Assembly: GCF_002078875.1 (NCBI RefSeq)
Contig: NC_034410.1
Location: 82,837,258-82,901,257, forward strand
DNA: 64,000 bases
Direction of reading: 5' to 3'
Source of the DNA: Numida meleagris
Taxonomy: Eukaryota; Chordata; Aves; Galliformes; Numididae
Each line of letters opens with the position of its first letter. The first letter of the stretch is position 1. The translations under genes were made by a program, and so were the position numbers. The notes beneath the pieces were generated by a model. The model worked only from the letters and a program-made list of their open reading frames with translations. It searched no databases and was not told the DNA's origin. Below are positions 37,379 to 46,915 of this stretch, piece after piece.

Positions 37379-40292
37379 TGCATTGTGTACAGCCCCCATT
37401 TTCCCAAAACCTTCTCACAGAACACCGTTTTCAGTGGCACTAAAAAAAGGAACGTCAATCCCTGCTACTCCGGACCATCTCACTGAGAAGTCATCTTTCT
37501 GAGTCTTTCTTTAAGATTTCATAAGATGCACTGAATTAAAAATCAGATATTCAATGTTTAGAAATGCCAACATCAGCGTCAACAAAAATTTGGGATTTTT
37601 TGGTCTCATCTCAAAGCCATCTACAAACCTTCCCATTTACGTATTAACTAGCAGGCATCATCATTGCCGTGTAAATGTCAATGCTCCTGCCCTGTATTCC
37701 TTATGTAAGAACACAGCATCACCTATAACCAGTTTCTTTCATTAAACTCATGAGTCCTCTAGAAAACAGAGGAAGGATTGCGTTGACAGCAGTGAGCAAG
37801 TGGCCTTCCATCTACCCACAGCTGAGATGCAAGATCCAAACACGTAATAGCTTCCTATTGTGTTTTTCATTGCATGTCTATTTCTATGTATGTTCTGCTT
37901 TTTTCTTGCATCAATCCTTATAACCAGATTTCAGATGTGCAAAGATGTGGCGTCAGGTCCATCGGAAGCAGCGATACCCCCTTTATACTCCCCCTGCCAT
38001 GGGAAGTCACCCCAAAGCAACACAACAGGCAAACTAATGCTCCCATACAGCCACTCCCAGTGCCAATCTCAAGAGCATCTCAGATTCAGCACAGGGCCCT
38101 GAGGAGCTTGTGGGTTTAAAAATCCATCCAGTGCATTATTCTGCTCGGAAAGAATACTTTCAAAGTAGTCCAAGTCTTGCCTTAAGAGCAACCAAAAAGC
38201 CACTATTGTTAAGCAATCCTTGAAATTTTTGTGCAAGAAGCTGAGTACAGAAATCGTTATCCAGTGTTCTCTACAGCTCAGAATAATTTTATGCTGACAT
38301 TGTATAGGAAGAGCTGGGGAGGAAACAAGTTCAGGAAATCCAGAGAGCACCTGCAAGTGAAAGGCAGATGGAGAAGTATGAGGGCAGGGGAGGCCCTGTG
38401 CATGTGCCGTAAGAAAGAGTAAAGTGCAAATATCCCATGAGGAAGTGGGAGGGGAAGTGCAGATAAACAAGAAAGGTGACTCTGGTCACAATACTTCCAT
38501 GAAGCCTACAGAAGAACGAGCTAAGGAAGGACTCGGGTGGGAGCATTACAAAAGCTTACCAACTCTACTGTTTCTAACGTAGGTACTATTGCATTTACTA
38601 TGGCTGTTAACCTCAAAGGTGGCATCAGCCTACTGATGTGCCATTTGTTTTTCCTGCAATACCACCAGCCCCCACGTAAGCGAAAACACCAGGGCAGAAC
38701 CTGATACATTTAACCTAGACAAAAGAGTCAGGGTTTTAGTTTTAATACATACTAAACAACCCAGCCAACAAAAACAACTGAACTTCTTTTCTGCATGCGC
38801 AGCTGAAGATTTCAAGCAGCCATGCCTTCTCTGTCATCCCTCCACGCAAACACATAGACCCTGCAGTCTTTATAATTAATATCTAACAAGCCTTGAAATC
38901 AATTCCAATTAAGTTTCAGGTAGCAGTCTAAGAAGCGTTAGTTACGAAATTATTGTGCCCTAATACCAATGTGTTCCTTTTACCCCTGGAAAGACAGCTG
39001 GGTTTTAATGTTCGCAGGCAGTAGAAAGAGCACATTTTCCAGATGCCAGTATCTCCTGAAATAAGTGCTTGCGAGCGTGATCAGCAGCACAAAGTCCTCA
39101 GCAATTACCCACATACTAGACTTCCAGGGTAAGCTGTCTCACTGCTAGAGCAGGGATCACACTCATTCCCTTGCCAAAAAATTTAAGCTGAAATGTATAG
39201 AAATAACCATACGCTAATTTTCTCATTTCTAATTTTACAGAGAAGATATTGCCCAGTTGATTCTGCTTAACAAGTACATTACAACAGCTTCTGAGTATTA
39301 AAGTGCATTCTGTTTCAGGCCCTAATCCCATAAAAACCGGTGTTCCAAAGCTCAGAGAAACATTCCTGATCAAATTCTATAAATGGTGCAACGCCTCTTT
39401 CAGTTTTTCTGACTCTCAGTGTGGGTGTTACTTTCTGTGAAAGAAAGGGAAGACGCATGAGGAACAGAGATGCAATTCAACAGCACCCTTTTTAATCCCC
39501 AAGGCACCGATAGCTGCTTTGCACCCCAGCATGCTCCAGCAGCCTAGAGATGTCACCGAAGAACATGATGACTTCTTATCCTCTCACTGGATAAAGAAAC
39601 TACAGCCACCAAGTGTGTGTCTCGTGTCACCACTGACAGCCTAGGCTTGGCCTGAACATCACAACACAAGCAAGTATGCTCTACAGCTTCTTTACTGGAC
39701 CAAGCTGGTACACTTCCACACGCTCCCAATACTCAAGGACTACTCAAGGTTTACCATTACCTGCTGTTTCAAACCTACAGGCTATTTTAAACAGGTTCTA
39801 TAGCAGCAATAGCTAGACTCGTGATAAATTGGAGGGAGTATAACCTTACATGAAATATTTACTGAGCTTATCTACATAGACGTCTATAAGCATACCCTCG
39901 GCATGCCGATAACGCGCGAGTTCTTTTTAGACAAGCCTCGTGCTGAGATGTTAGGAGGACTGCAGCAAGTTGTGAAGGAGATGCGAAGAGAGGAAAGGCA
40001 TTAACATTGCCAGTGCCTGGAGGTGTGTGATCTGCTCTGTGAGGGAAGGGGCTGGCTGAGTGTGAGGCAGCATCTCTAGGTGGCCCCATTCCATGCTCCC
40101 CTATTAGAGCGGTTCGGTTTCTTTTAAGCAGAAACCAGTGGGATCCTAATTTCCATATTTCAGTTAAATCATGCCAGCACACACAGGTGATGATTAGCAT
40201 GAAAGGCACCCAACAAAATTCAGGAACTATTCTGAAAAAAAAAAAAACAACAAAAAAAAACCACCATCTTTCATCCCAATGGAGATTAAAAA

Positions 40293-40350
40293 GAGCTGGA
40301 CTGGATCCGTAGGGGTCTCTTCCAACTCGGGATACTCCATGATTCTAAAA
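40293..40350 (+). mobile_element. Short CR1 3' tail fragment
   Basis: The text 'gagctggactggatccgtag' followed by 'gtctcttccaactcgggata' and 'ctccatgattct' is the last 60 bases or so of a CR1 copy in plus orientation, with a decayed terminal repeat. It lies about 0.75 kb inside intron 1, at the edge of the CpG island and opposite in sense to the gene. Confidence 0.8.
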
Positions 40351-41096
40351 GTAGCATGAGATTGATCAGGTTCTTACATTGCGACCAAGTTCTTCCACCC
40401 AGTTTTGTAGGTCAGGCTTAATGGCTGCCGATTCTTCAGTTTCGAAACAAGTTTAAATGTTTTCCCGATACGATAAACTGTAGCGCTGCTCCGCAGAGCT
40501 CGGTTCTCACGGGGGAGGGGATGGAGCAGCAAGAACGGACGGGCGCCAGGCGCTCAGCAGCCGCGGGAATGACCACCTGGTAGAACCCAAACTCCGTAAC
40601 CGAACGGCATTCACCGCGCACCTCCGCCGCGGCGAGCCGGGAGGGCACCCACCGGGCTCCGGCGGTGCCGAAGAGCTACTAGAAGCGGAACACGGGCACG
40701 ACCCTCCGCGCTCCGGAACGCGGCAGCGGCGGGAGGGCGGAAAGTTCGGAGGCGGCCCCGCACCGACGGCCCAACGACACCTCCGCACCGGCTCCACAGG
40801 TTGGGAGCGGCGAGACCGCCGATGCGCGGCCGCAGCCGGGGACGCGAGGGCGGCGGCGCGGAGCCCCCGGCAGCGAGCCCCCCCCGAGCGACTCCGGGCA
40901 GCGCCGGCTGAGGCTGCGGCGGGGGGCGGAGGCGCAGGTGCCGCTCTCCGCGCTCGCTCCGGAGGAGGAAGGGGCCGCGGCCATGGCGGGAGGCGCGGCG
41001 CACCTGGCAGCAGGTGTATGCGGGCGGCGGAGGGGAGGAAGGAAGCGACGCCAGCGGGCAAGGGAGAGATGCGGAGGGGTCGGCGCGAACCGCGTT

Positions 41097-41102
41097 ACTC
41101 AC
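41097..41102 (-). other. EPB41L4B: Exon 1 splice donor (GTGAGT)
   Basis: Reading the minus strand, the coding sequence ...GAG CTG CCG is followed immediately by GTGAGT, the consensus 5' splice site. The last exon base is 41103 and the exon ends after a complete codon (phase 0). Related family proteins continue the FERM domain in the next exon at the same point. Confidence 0.93.
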
Positions 41103-41405
41103 CGGCAGCTCCACGCTGACTTCGGTCCCGTCCAGGAGGAGGACGCGGCACTGCAGCACCGGCTTGCTGCCGCCGGCGGCGGGGATGTGGACGGGGGCTC
41201 CGGCGCCGTGCACGACCCCGCCGGGGTGCGGCGAGGAGGGGAAACCCCCGGAACCGACGACGGCGGCGGCGGCGGCTCCTCGCAGCCCCCCGTCCCGCTC
41301 GTCCCCCTCGGCGCCGAGCCCGCCTCGCCCGGCCCCGCGCCCCGCTCCTCGCCCGTAGCGCTGCATCGACCGCCGGCCAAAGGTCCTGCGCAGGAACCGC
41401 AGCAT
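41103..41405 (-). CDS. EPB41L4B: EPB41L4B (EHM2) coding exon 1, FERM protein N-terminus (partial)
   Basis: This first coding exon encodes 101 residues of a band 4.1-like FERM protein. Family members link membrane proteins to the actin cytoskeleton; EPB41L4B has been tied to cell motility and adhesion. Residues 1-17 (MLRFLRRTFGRRSMQRY) are basic and match, from memory, the start of mammalian EPB41L4B. Residues 18-80 are low complexity, with GRGAGRGAGRGG at 18-29, a five-alanine run at 44-48, and Gly/Pro-rich text. Residues 81-101, KPVLQCRVLLLDGTEVSVEL plus P, form the first strands of the FERM F1 lobe. The start is supported by an in-frame TGA at 41432-41430, nine codons upstream, and by A at -3. 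The exon ends at a GTGAGT donor in phase 0. The rest of the gene lies to the left, not identified here. Another 4.1-family paralog is possible but less likely given the N-terminal match. Confidence 0.88.
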
Positions 41406-41459
41406 CCTGGGGGCGCCCAGCCCGGCCGCTCACACCCCCGAGCCCGCAGCTCCGCGCCC

Positions 41460-41649
41460 NNNNNNNNNNNNNNNNNNNNNNNNNNNNNNNNNNNNNNNNN
41501 NNNNNNNNNNNNNNNNNNNNNNNNNNNNNNNNNNNNNNNNNNNNNNNNNNNNNNNNNNNNNNNNNNNNNNNNNNNNNNNNNNNNNNNNNNNNNNNNNNNN
41601 NNNNNNNNNNNNNNNNNNNNNNNNNNNNNNNNNNNNNNNNNNNNNNNNN
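41460..41649. other. Assembly gap (190 N)
   Basis: A run of 190 unknown bases lies in the middle of the CpG island, 55 bases upstream of the start codon. Sequence on both sides is extremely GC-rich, so this is probably a sequencing dropout. It is likely to contain or adjoin the transcription start and 5' untranslated region. The true length may differ from 190. Confidence 0.99.
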
Positions 41650-41874
41650 CCGCGGGCAGGGGGAGCTGCTGAGGCGGGCGACCGGAGGGCACCACCTGTG
41701 GCAGCGGCCCCGGGGCCGGCGCCGCTCGCCCTGGGCCCGCCGCTAGCTCAGGCTCTGCCGCGCAACGCCACCGGCCGCGGCTCCGAAGTGCAGCGCGGCG
41801 GGACGAAGCGTCGCAGTCGCTACGCCGCTCCGCCAGCGGCTGCCGCGGACTCTGGGACGCTCGCTCCGGCCGTC

Positions 41875-41890
41875 GGGGCGGCGCCTGCGC
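41875..41890. promoter_or_regulatory. GC box and NRF1-like site upstream of exon 1
   Basis: GGGGCGG at 41875-41881 (Sp/KLF-type GC box) adjoins GCGCCTGCGC at 41881-41890, one base away from the palindromic core GCGCATGCGC bound by NRF1. They lie about 480 bases upstream of the start codon, as expected for a TATA-less CpG promoter. Such motifs also occur by chance in GC-rich DNA. Confidence 0.45.
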
Positions 41891-42067
41891 GGTGGCTGCC
41901 CCTGGCCGGTAGAGGAGGGAGGGAAGAGGAACGGCACGAGGCGGGGGCGTCCCGGGCTTCACCTGAGGGGCCGCGGGGCGGCCCTGAGGAGCTGCCGCTG
42001 TGCCCCCCCCCCGCCCCGATACCTGCCCAGCGAACGGGGCGCTAGGAGGACAGCCCCCGTGCCTAGA

Positions 42068-42073
42068 GGGCGG
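42068..42073. promoter_or_regulatory. GC box (GGGCGG)
   Basis: A perfect Sp-family core in the distal part of the CpG island, about 660 bases upstream of the coding start. Weak evidence taken alone. Confidence 0.35.
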
Positions 42074-42166
42074 AGCGAGGCAGCCCCGGCACCGCCGTCC
42101 GGGGTTTGTGTGCAAACATTCTCAGGTGCGGCGGGGAGAGGCTCCCGCATTGCCTTTGAGATCGCC

Positions 42167-42183
42167 GTTGTTAAGGAAACAAC
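42167..42183. promoter_or_regulatory. Inverted repeat GTTGTT-N5-AACAAC at island edge
   Basis: Perfect 6-base arms separated by 'aagga', at the upstream boundary of the CpG island. The layout recalls an RFX X-box (GTTGCCATGGAAAC) but with three mismatches in that comparison. An ATTGG (reverse CCAAT) occurs 115 bases further right, near 42298. Possible dyad-binding site; unproven. Confidence 0.3.
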
Positions 42184-42190
42184 CAACAGG

Positions 42191-42493
42191 ACGAGGTCCC
42201 GCGGAAAAAGCGTTGCCTCCAGAGTTTACTGGGGTTTCGTTCCCTCCGGCTTCTGCGAGGCACAGGTGTGGCTTTATTCCAGCGTCACATCGCGTCCATT
42301 GGTATCAGAGTCAATAAGATCAGTATTTACATACATTGACTCTGGGAGGAGTGCATCTGCCGAGGTGCCATGCATGACACAGTGGCAGCGTGTCGTGTCT
42401 GGTGGAACAATCAGTGTTACCCATGGCCATCTACGCGATCTAGGGAGTGTGGACAGAAGATATTTGCTACTTCTGAAGTTTCAGAGATCTTTT
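42191..42493. other. Unannotated upstream flank
   Basis: Base composition drops back toward genome average. No exon is recognised; a plus-strand open frame running from the island to 42499 has an unfamiliar translation and ends in sequence next to the CR1. Confidence 0.45.
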
Positions 42494-42785
42494 TCATAGA
42501 ATCATAGAATCATTTGATTTGGAAGGGATCCTTACAGGTCATCTGGTCCAACTGCCCTGCAATGAACAGGGACACCTACAGCAGATCAGGTTGCTCAGAG
42601 CCCCGTCCATCTTGACCTTCCATGTTTCCAGGGATGGGCATCCACCACATCTCTGGGCAACCTGTGGCAGTGCTTCGCTACCCTTACTGTAAATAACTGT
42701 TTCCTTATATCCAGTCTAAATCTTCTTTTAGTTTGAAACCATTTACCCTTGTCCTGTCATAGGACCTGCTAAAGAGTTCTGCTCT
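42494..42785 (-). mobile_element. CR1 LINE 3' fragment
   Basis: The plus strand begins 'catagaatcatagaatcatt', the complement of two terminal ATTCTATG units, followed by 'gatttggaagggatcctta', 'gcaatgaacagggacaccta' and 'gtttccagggatgggcatcc'. Similarity fades past 'ttacccttgtcctgtcatag'. The 'ctgcaatgaacaggga' wording marks a subfamily different from the copies at 2.0 and 7.3 kb. It lies about 1.1 kb upstream of the coding exon, in the same sense as the gene. Confidence 0.93.
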
Positions 42786-43452
42786 GGGTTTGTTCCCCTT
42801 TGCCTTGTAGTCCCCGGCTGGCTGTCACAAGCATCCTTCTGTTGGCTGCCTGTAAGGCCTCCCAAAGTGCCTCAGCTCATCACTTTTTATCGTGGCCAAA
42901 TGGTGGCAACAAACTGCCCGCTGCTCCTGCATCACTCCCTGTGTTCCTGCAGTGCATCGGGTCTGGTCCTGGAGCACCTGGAGATGTGTAGGGAGGAAAT
43001 AAAGCTGGCTCCTTGGTAGTCAGCTTCTCTTGGAGTAAAAAAATCCGCCCTTGTTTTGTATCATGCTAGCAGCAGAGTTATCTTCAGCTATGAAACAAGA
43101 GCCCTGAGCAGCTGTGGGTATGGGGGATGCCACAACACATTTATCGCAAGATGAGAGGTGATAAAATGAATATTTACATGCTGGTTTGCACTTTACCTCT
43201 CTACTTTATCTCTTCATTTTCAGCTGGGCAAGCCCTGAAGTGATTTGGTTTGCTGGTACATCTGTCCTGTGGTGCTTCCTCAGCACAACTACTGCTTGCT
43301 TTCTTCCCTGTCAGAGGCACATGCAGAAACTACAGTTCCTTCTGTGGTTCTTGGCTATGCCATAGTTACATGCACTGCCTTTAAGTCTTCACCAGAATAG
43401 CTCTTTACTGCAACATCTGCCTCCCAGAAAGTTCTCCAGTCTGCTGCGGAAG
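42786..43452. other. Unannotated intergenic sequence
   Basis: No recognised gene or repeat. The first few dozen bases may be eroded continuation of the preceding CR1. Confidence 0.45.
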
Positions 43453-43565
43453 TTACAGAATCATAGAATTGTTAAGGTTGGAAAATACTGCTAAGATCAT
43501 CTAGTCCAACCATTGACCCATCACCACCTCACATCTGCCCTTTTCTTGAACGCCTTGGTGTTGGT
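43453..43565 (-). mobile_element. CR1 LINE 3' end, short
   Basis: The plus strand reads 'acagaatcatagaattgtta', 'aggttggaaaatactgctaa', 'gatcatctagtccaacc' and 'ttgacccatcaccacc', the complement of a CR1 3' end of a further subfamily. The match is lost near 43565. The text 'aggctaatcagcctgcaact' near 43690 may be a separate internal CR1 piece, but I cannot confirm it. Confidence 0.85.
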
Positions 43566-46500
43566 GTCATTTAATCCCTATCACAGGAAAGGTAATGACC
43601 CAGGTGAACCATTTGTAGCAATCTGTGTGGCAGTTCTGGCAGCGTACCCTGCAGGTAAACCAGCATTATCCATGTTTTTGCCACTAGGCTAATCAGCCTG
43701 CAACTGCCCTAATCCCCTTGCTGGCACTTGGGCAGTGGCATAAAGATCAGGGATCTGTAACCATTGGTGACACCTGCTAGCCATGACTCAATGAAAGTGA
43801 ACGAAAGATGTGATGCAATAAGCACTTGACTCTTTTAATTGGATTTTCATTTTTATTCTTTTTTTTTTTTCCGACTGCTTCATTTTTTTTTTCGGGACTG
43901 CTTTTCCAAAGTTTCATAACAGAGGCAGCCAATTGTTGTGGATGGTGAACAAACCACTGACAGTCCCGTGGAGGGAATTTTTGTGCATTGTCTGAAAATC
44001 AGAGACCTCTTACTCACTTTACCTTTGTCACTACAGTCACATTCATGGATTGTTCCTGGCCTGATAGCCTTAATCTGCAAAGGAGTGCTCTAAATTTAAT
44101 TTGCATGCAGGTAGAGTTTATTTTCTTGAATAAACGTTATGTCTTTACTGAGTAACATAAACAGATTTATCTTTTGCAGAATTTTGCATATTCTGCCAGA
44201 ATATGTTTTGTTATAGTCATTACCAAAGGAGACTTGCTTAAAAGGATTCAAACAAAGAGCAATTATTGGTGCAAACGTATATGTCTATGTTAAGAACACT
44301 AGAAAAAAAAGAAACTTGAGAAGGTGTGACATACATATATGTAGACTTTTGGATATCTATTTGGGTTTTTTGTTTGTTTTCTAAAGCTATAAATGAAAGG
44401 AAATTGTCAAAAATTAATTAAAGGAGATACCTTTCAGCATGAACATTCATTAGATAATGACATTCATGTAGCACAAGGCTATCATGTGTTTGCTTTCCCC
44501 AAAGCAGGTCAGCCATATGAGTAAATCTAATTTCACCATCTTTCAGGAATGCTTTATATACAGAAACAGATCAAGAATAAAATGCAAAAGTAATTCTGAG
44601 CTATGTGGCCAAGGGTGATTTGCATTTATATGCTATCTTTCAGCTATAGAGATCCCAAAGCAGTTCTGTGAAGGAAAAAAAAATATATAGAGATAGAACT
44701 ATTTCACAAAGTCTGAAATGCAGCATCTGTTTAACAGCAGAGAAAAACACTAGGAATCTCACGCACAATTGTAGTAGAAATGTGAATTTAGATAGGCAGA
44801 AAGTTATTATGCAAATTACATGGCCATGTTATCTGGGCTAGTAAATGTATTCCTGCGGAATGTGCAACACAGTCATAGGTAGTCAGGGCTTTCCTCAATA
44901 GTACATCAACGCCAAGTAATACAAGAGAACCACACAGGGAAATACATTTAGTATTTCTCCATTTGGAAAAAATGTTACAGTAAGCGTACAGTATACGGTG
45001 TCAGAGTAGGCATGAATTTCAGCAGGTATTGCTGTTTGTGTCATCCCTATGTTCTAGGGAAAAATATCTTTTTTCCTTTCTCAGTGAATAAAAAAGCAAC
45101 TAATCCCAGGTTAAGTGTGTCTACATAAAGAGCTGTTGTAGTATATCCAGATATGTTTGTAAAGATGCAAGAGCAAAAAACCTTTCCTTAGAAAATCTAC
45201 AGAAAGATTTCTTGCTGAGTCAACTTTTTGCAGTGCCTCCCATCCATCTACTAAGCAAGTTCAGTATTACCCAATAAATGCTACACCAGGTGTTCTGTCC
45301 TTTAGTCAGGATTTTATCAGGTTTGTACTGAACTCAGTTAATAGAAAATAGATAAGTTCAATTCTAGGTTTAAAGCATGAAAGAAAATGTTTTCAATGCT
45401 ATGTTAAATGGCAGAGATACCAAATGTGCCGCTGAAAAAAAAAAAAAAGAGGAGGCATCTTTCCACTGATTATTTTAATTGTAGTGGAGCCTTGAAGATA
45501 CCATTTAGAATATTACCTATACACAAATATTGCATGCTGAAACACCGATGTGTCCTTGAAATATTTTCAAACCATGATTATGTGTCTTTATGTTACCATT
45601 GAAAGACATCTGTGGCTTCTGGTGCTTTGCAGGAATTGATAAGACCTAAATTTTACAGCAAAGGTCCCTGGACACAGCAATGCTGAATGCTACTCTGTTT
45701 AGGTATGATGTGGCAATGAATCAGTTGTGAAAGGTGCTGAAAACCTTCAACATGCACTGAACATCATCCTAGAAATGAAACAAAGGGGAAAGTTGTAGTA
45801 AGTGTACATCCCATTAGGTTTAGATAATTAAAAGACATTTAAGTGAGATACTGAAGAGTTTTTTTCTCCCTGGCTACATTTAGCTGGCAGCAGAAAGGAT
45901 ATTATCTCCTCATGTGGAGATTTGGATTCTTCATCTTGTGAACAGTTTTAGAGAGGCAGAGATCAAGGAGTAGAAAGAGGACAGGGCAAGAGGAAGAACC
46001 TTGCAAGTGGAAGAACCTGACAGAGGCAAATTAGTCAAGAAAGGAAAAACTGAGGCAAGAAAATTAAGTATTTCTATGGGAACAAAAGGAAAATAAAGAA
46101 GAAAATGATGCAACTGCTCACATGGGTGCCGTATCATTTTCTTTGTCCCATGTCTACCAATACCAAGAAAACAGGAACAAAAAGTTGAGACTGAACTATC
46201 AGTGTCAGTCATTTAAATTAAAAAAATAAAATTCATTTCCACTTTGCAAACTTACATTACTTACCACAGGCTTTGCTGAGATGTGGAACCAAACAGTTAA
46301 ATTATCTGAATGCTGCTTGACAAAGTAGAAATGTTCTGTCACTCTTGTTTTTTAGTAAGCGCATTTTCCAAGGCAGCAAACAGCTCATTTTAGAAAAAAT
46401 ATTAAACTGTACTCTTTATCTGTCTAATAACAATAATTTATCTGAGGACCAAATGAAATATGTAACACCATCTACTTCCCACTGAACAAGAATCTGCAAC

Positions 46501-46732
46501 ACAAGGTTAACCTGCACTGATGTTCAAAGAAGAAAAATCTAAGAAGGACCAAATCACCTAATCACCCCATGGCTTCTCATATATGTTCTATGGCATATCA
46601 ATGGGGAAACACACAGCCCTCTCCTGCGTGTCTATCAACTTTTGCTTCCAAGAGTGACTGTCAGACACAAAGCCAAGTTTCTTTACAGTAAAACAATCCA
46701 CAGTAGGATTGGAGAGCAGTATCTCTTTTCAG
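43566..46732. other. Unannotated intergenic sequence
   Basis: AT-rich sequence with a duplicated T-rich patch at 43857-43907 and A-runs near 44675 and 45435. No exon, RNA gene or transposable element is recognised apart from the doubtful CR1-like patch near 43690. Confidence 0.45.
43857..43907. repeat. Duplicated T-rich unit
   Basis: Two near-copies of a unit made of a T-run followed by 'ccgactgctt' in the first and 'cgggactgctt' in the second. Probably a local tandem duplication or slippage product. Confidence 0.6.
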
Positions 46733-46915
46733 TGTGTGCCCAGAGAGGTTGTGGATGTCCCTGGAGGTGTTTAAGGCCAGGGTGGATGGGGCCCTGGGCA
46801 ATCTGACCCAGTACTTGACCTAGAGGCTGGCAACCCTGCCTGTGGTGGGGAGGCTGGAGCTTGATGATCCTTGAGGTCCCTTCCAACATAAGCCATTCTA
46901 TAATTCTATGATTCT
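46733..46915 (+). mobile_element. CR1 LINE 3' end
   Basis: The sense CR1 3' end on the plus strand: 'ggttgtggatgtccctggag', 'ggtgtttaaggccagggtgg', 'gatgatccttgaggtccctt' and 'ccattctataattctatgat'. It ends in two slightly altered ATTCTATG units. About 180 bases, heavily 5'-truncated. It is of the same general subfamily as the copy at 7.3 kb, in opposite orientation. Confidence 0.94.

Larger units (their letters stand above)
29002..40292. other. Unannotated intronic sequence
   Basis: About 11 kb without a recognised transposable element or exon. It contains simple repeats (35340-35368, 37355-37378), an A-run at 34606-34619, and a moderately GC-rich patch at 30900-31080. Open frames such as 38470-38069 (minus) lack an ATG at their start and match nothing I know. 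Adenine-rich sequence lies at about 40235-40260, just before the CR1 tail. Confidence 0.5.
1..41102 (-). other. EPB41L4B: Inferred first intron of the EPB41L4B-like gene (partial)
   Basis: Everything left of the exon 1 splice donor is inferred to be intron 1, because the gene runs on the minus strand and no second exon was found. The next exon should start in phase 0 with a segment close to Lys-His and continue the FERM F1 lobe. I checked by eye minus-strand AG acceptors followed by Lys-His codons (AAG/AAA CAT/CAC) and found only frames that stop or do not fit. The scan was manual and not exhaustive, so a diverged exon could be hidden. A first intron of tens of kilobases is normal for this kind of gene. 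Confidence 0.65.
40490..42190. promoter_or_regulatory. EPB41L4B: CpG island spanning promoter, exon 1 and start of intron 1
   Basis: GC content and CpG frequency rise sharply near 40490 and fall near 42190 against an AT-rich background. The island covers the presumed promoter, the 5' untranslated region, the coding exon and about 600 bases of intron 1. Methylated neutral DNA would have lost these CpGs, so the island is probably unmethylated in the germline. No TATA box is visible. It contains the 190-base gap. Boundaries are by eye. Many long frames inside, on both strands, are a by-product of few AT-rich stop codons. Confidence 0.9.

Noticed and set aside
38069..38470. 133-codon minus-strand frame
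   Set aside because: It opens at TTG, has no recognised domain and no splice signals.
40507..41061. 184-codon minus-strand frame in the CpG island
   Set aside because: It lies inside intron 1, has Pro/Ala/Arg-rich low-complexity translation and no splice support.
40611..41405. 264-codon minus-strand frame starting at the EPB41L4B ATG
   Set aside because: Only the first 101 codons are coding; the frame runs past a GTGAGT donor into GC-rich intron sequence with low-complexity translation.
41095..41433. Possible upstream open reading frame overlapping the main start
   Set aside because: Its first codon is GTG and it lies in another frame; there is no ATG upstream of the main start in the 54 bases that are visible before the gap.
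40938..41672. 244-codon plus-strand frame in the CpG island
   Set aside because: It is antisense to the supported exon, crosses the gap, and is Gly/Pro/Ala/Arg low complexity.
41099..42115. 338-codon minus-strand frame across the gap
   Set aside because: It opens at TTG instead of ATG, spans 190 N, and reads the EPB41L4B exon in the wrong frame. It is an artefact of GC-rich sequence with few stops.
43600..43760. Possible internal CR1 fragment after the 43.5 kb copy
   Set aside because: Only the phrase 'aggctaatcagcctgcaact' is suggestive; too short and diverged to call by eye.
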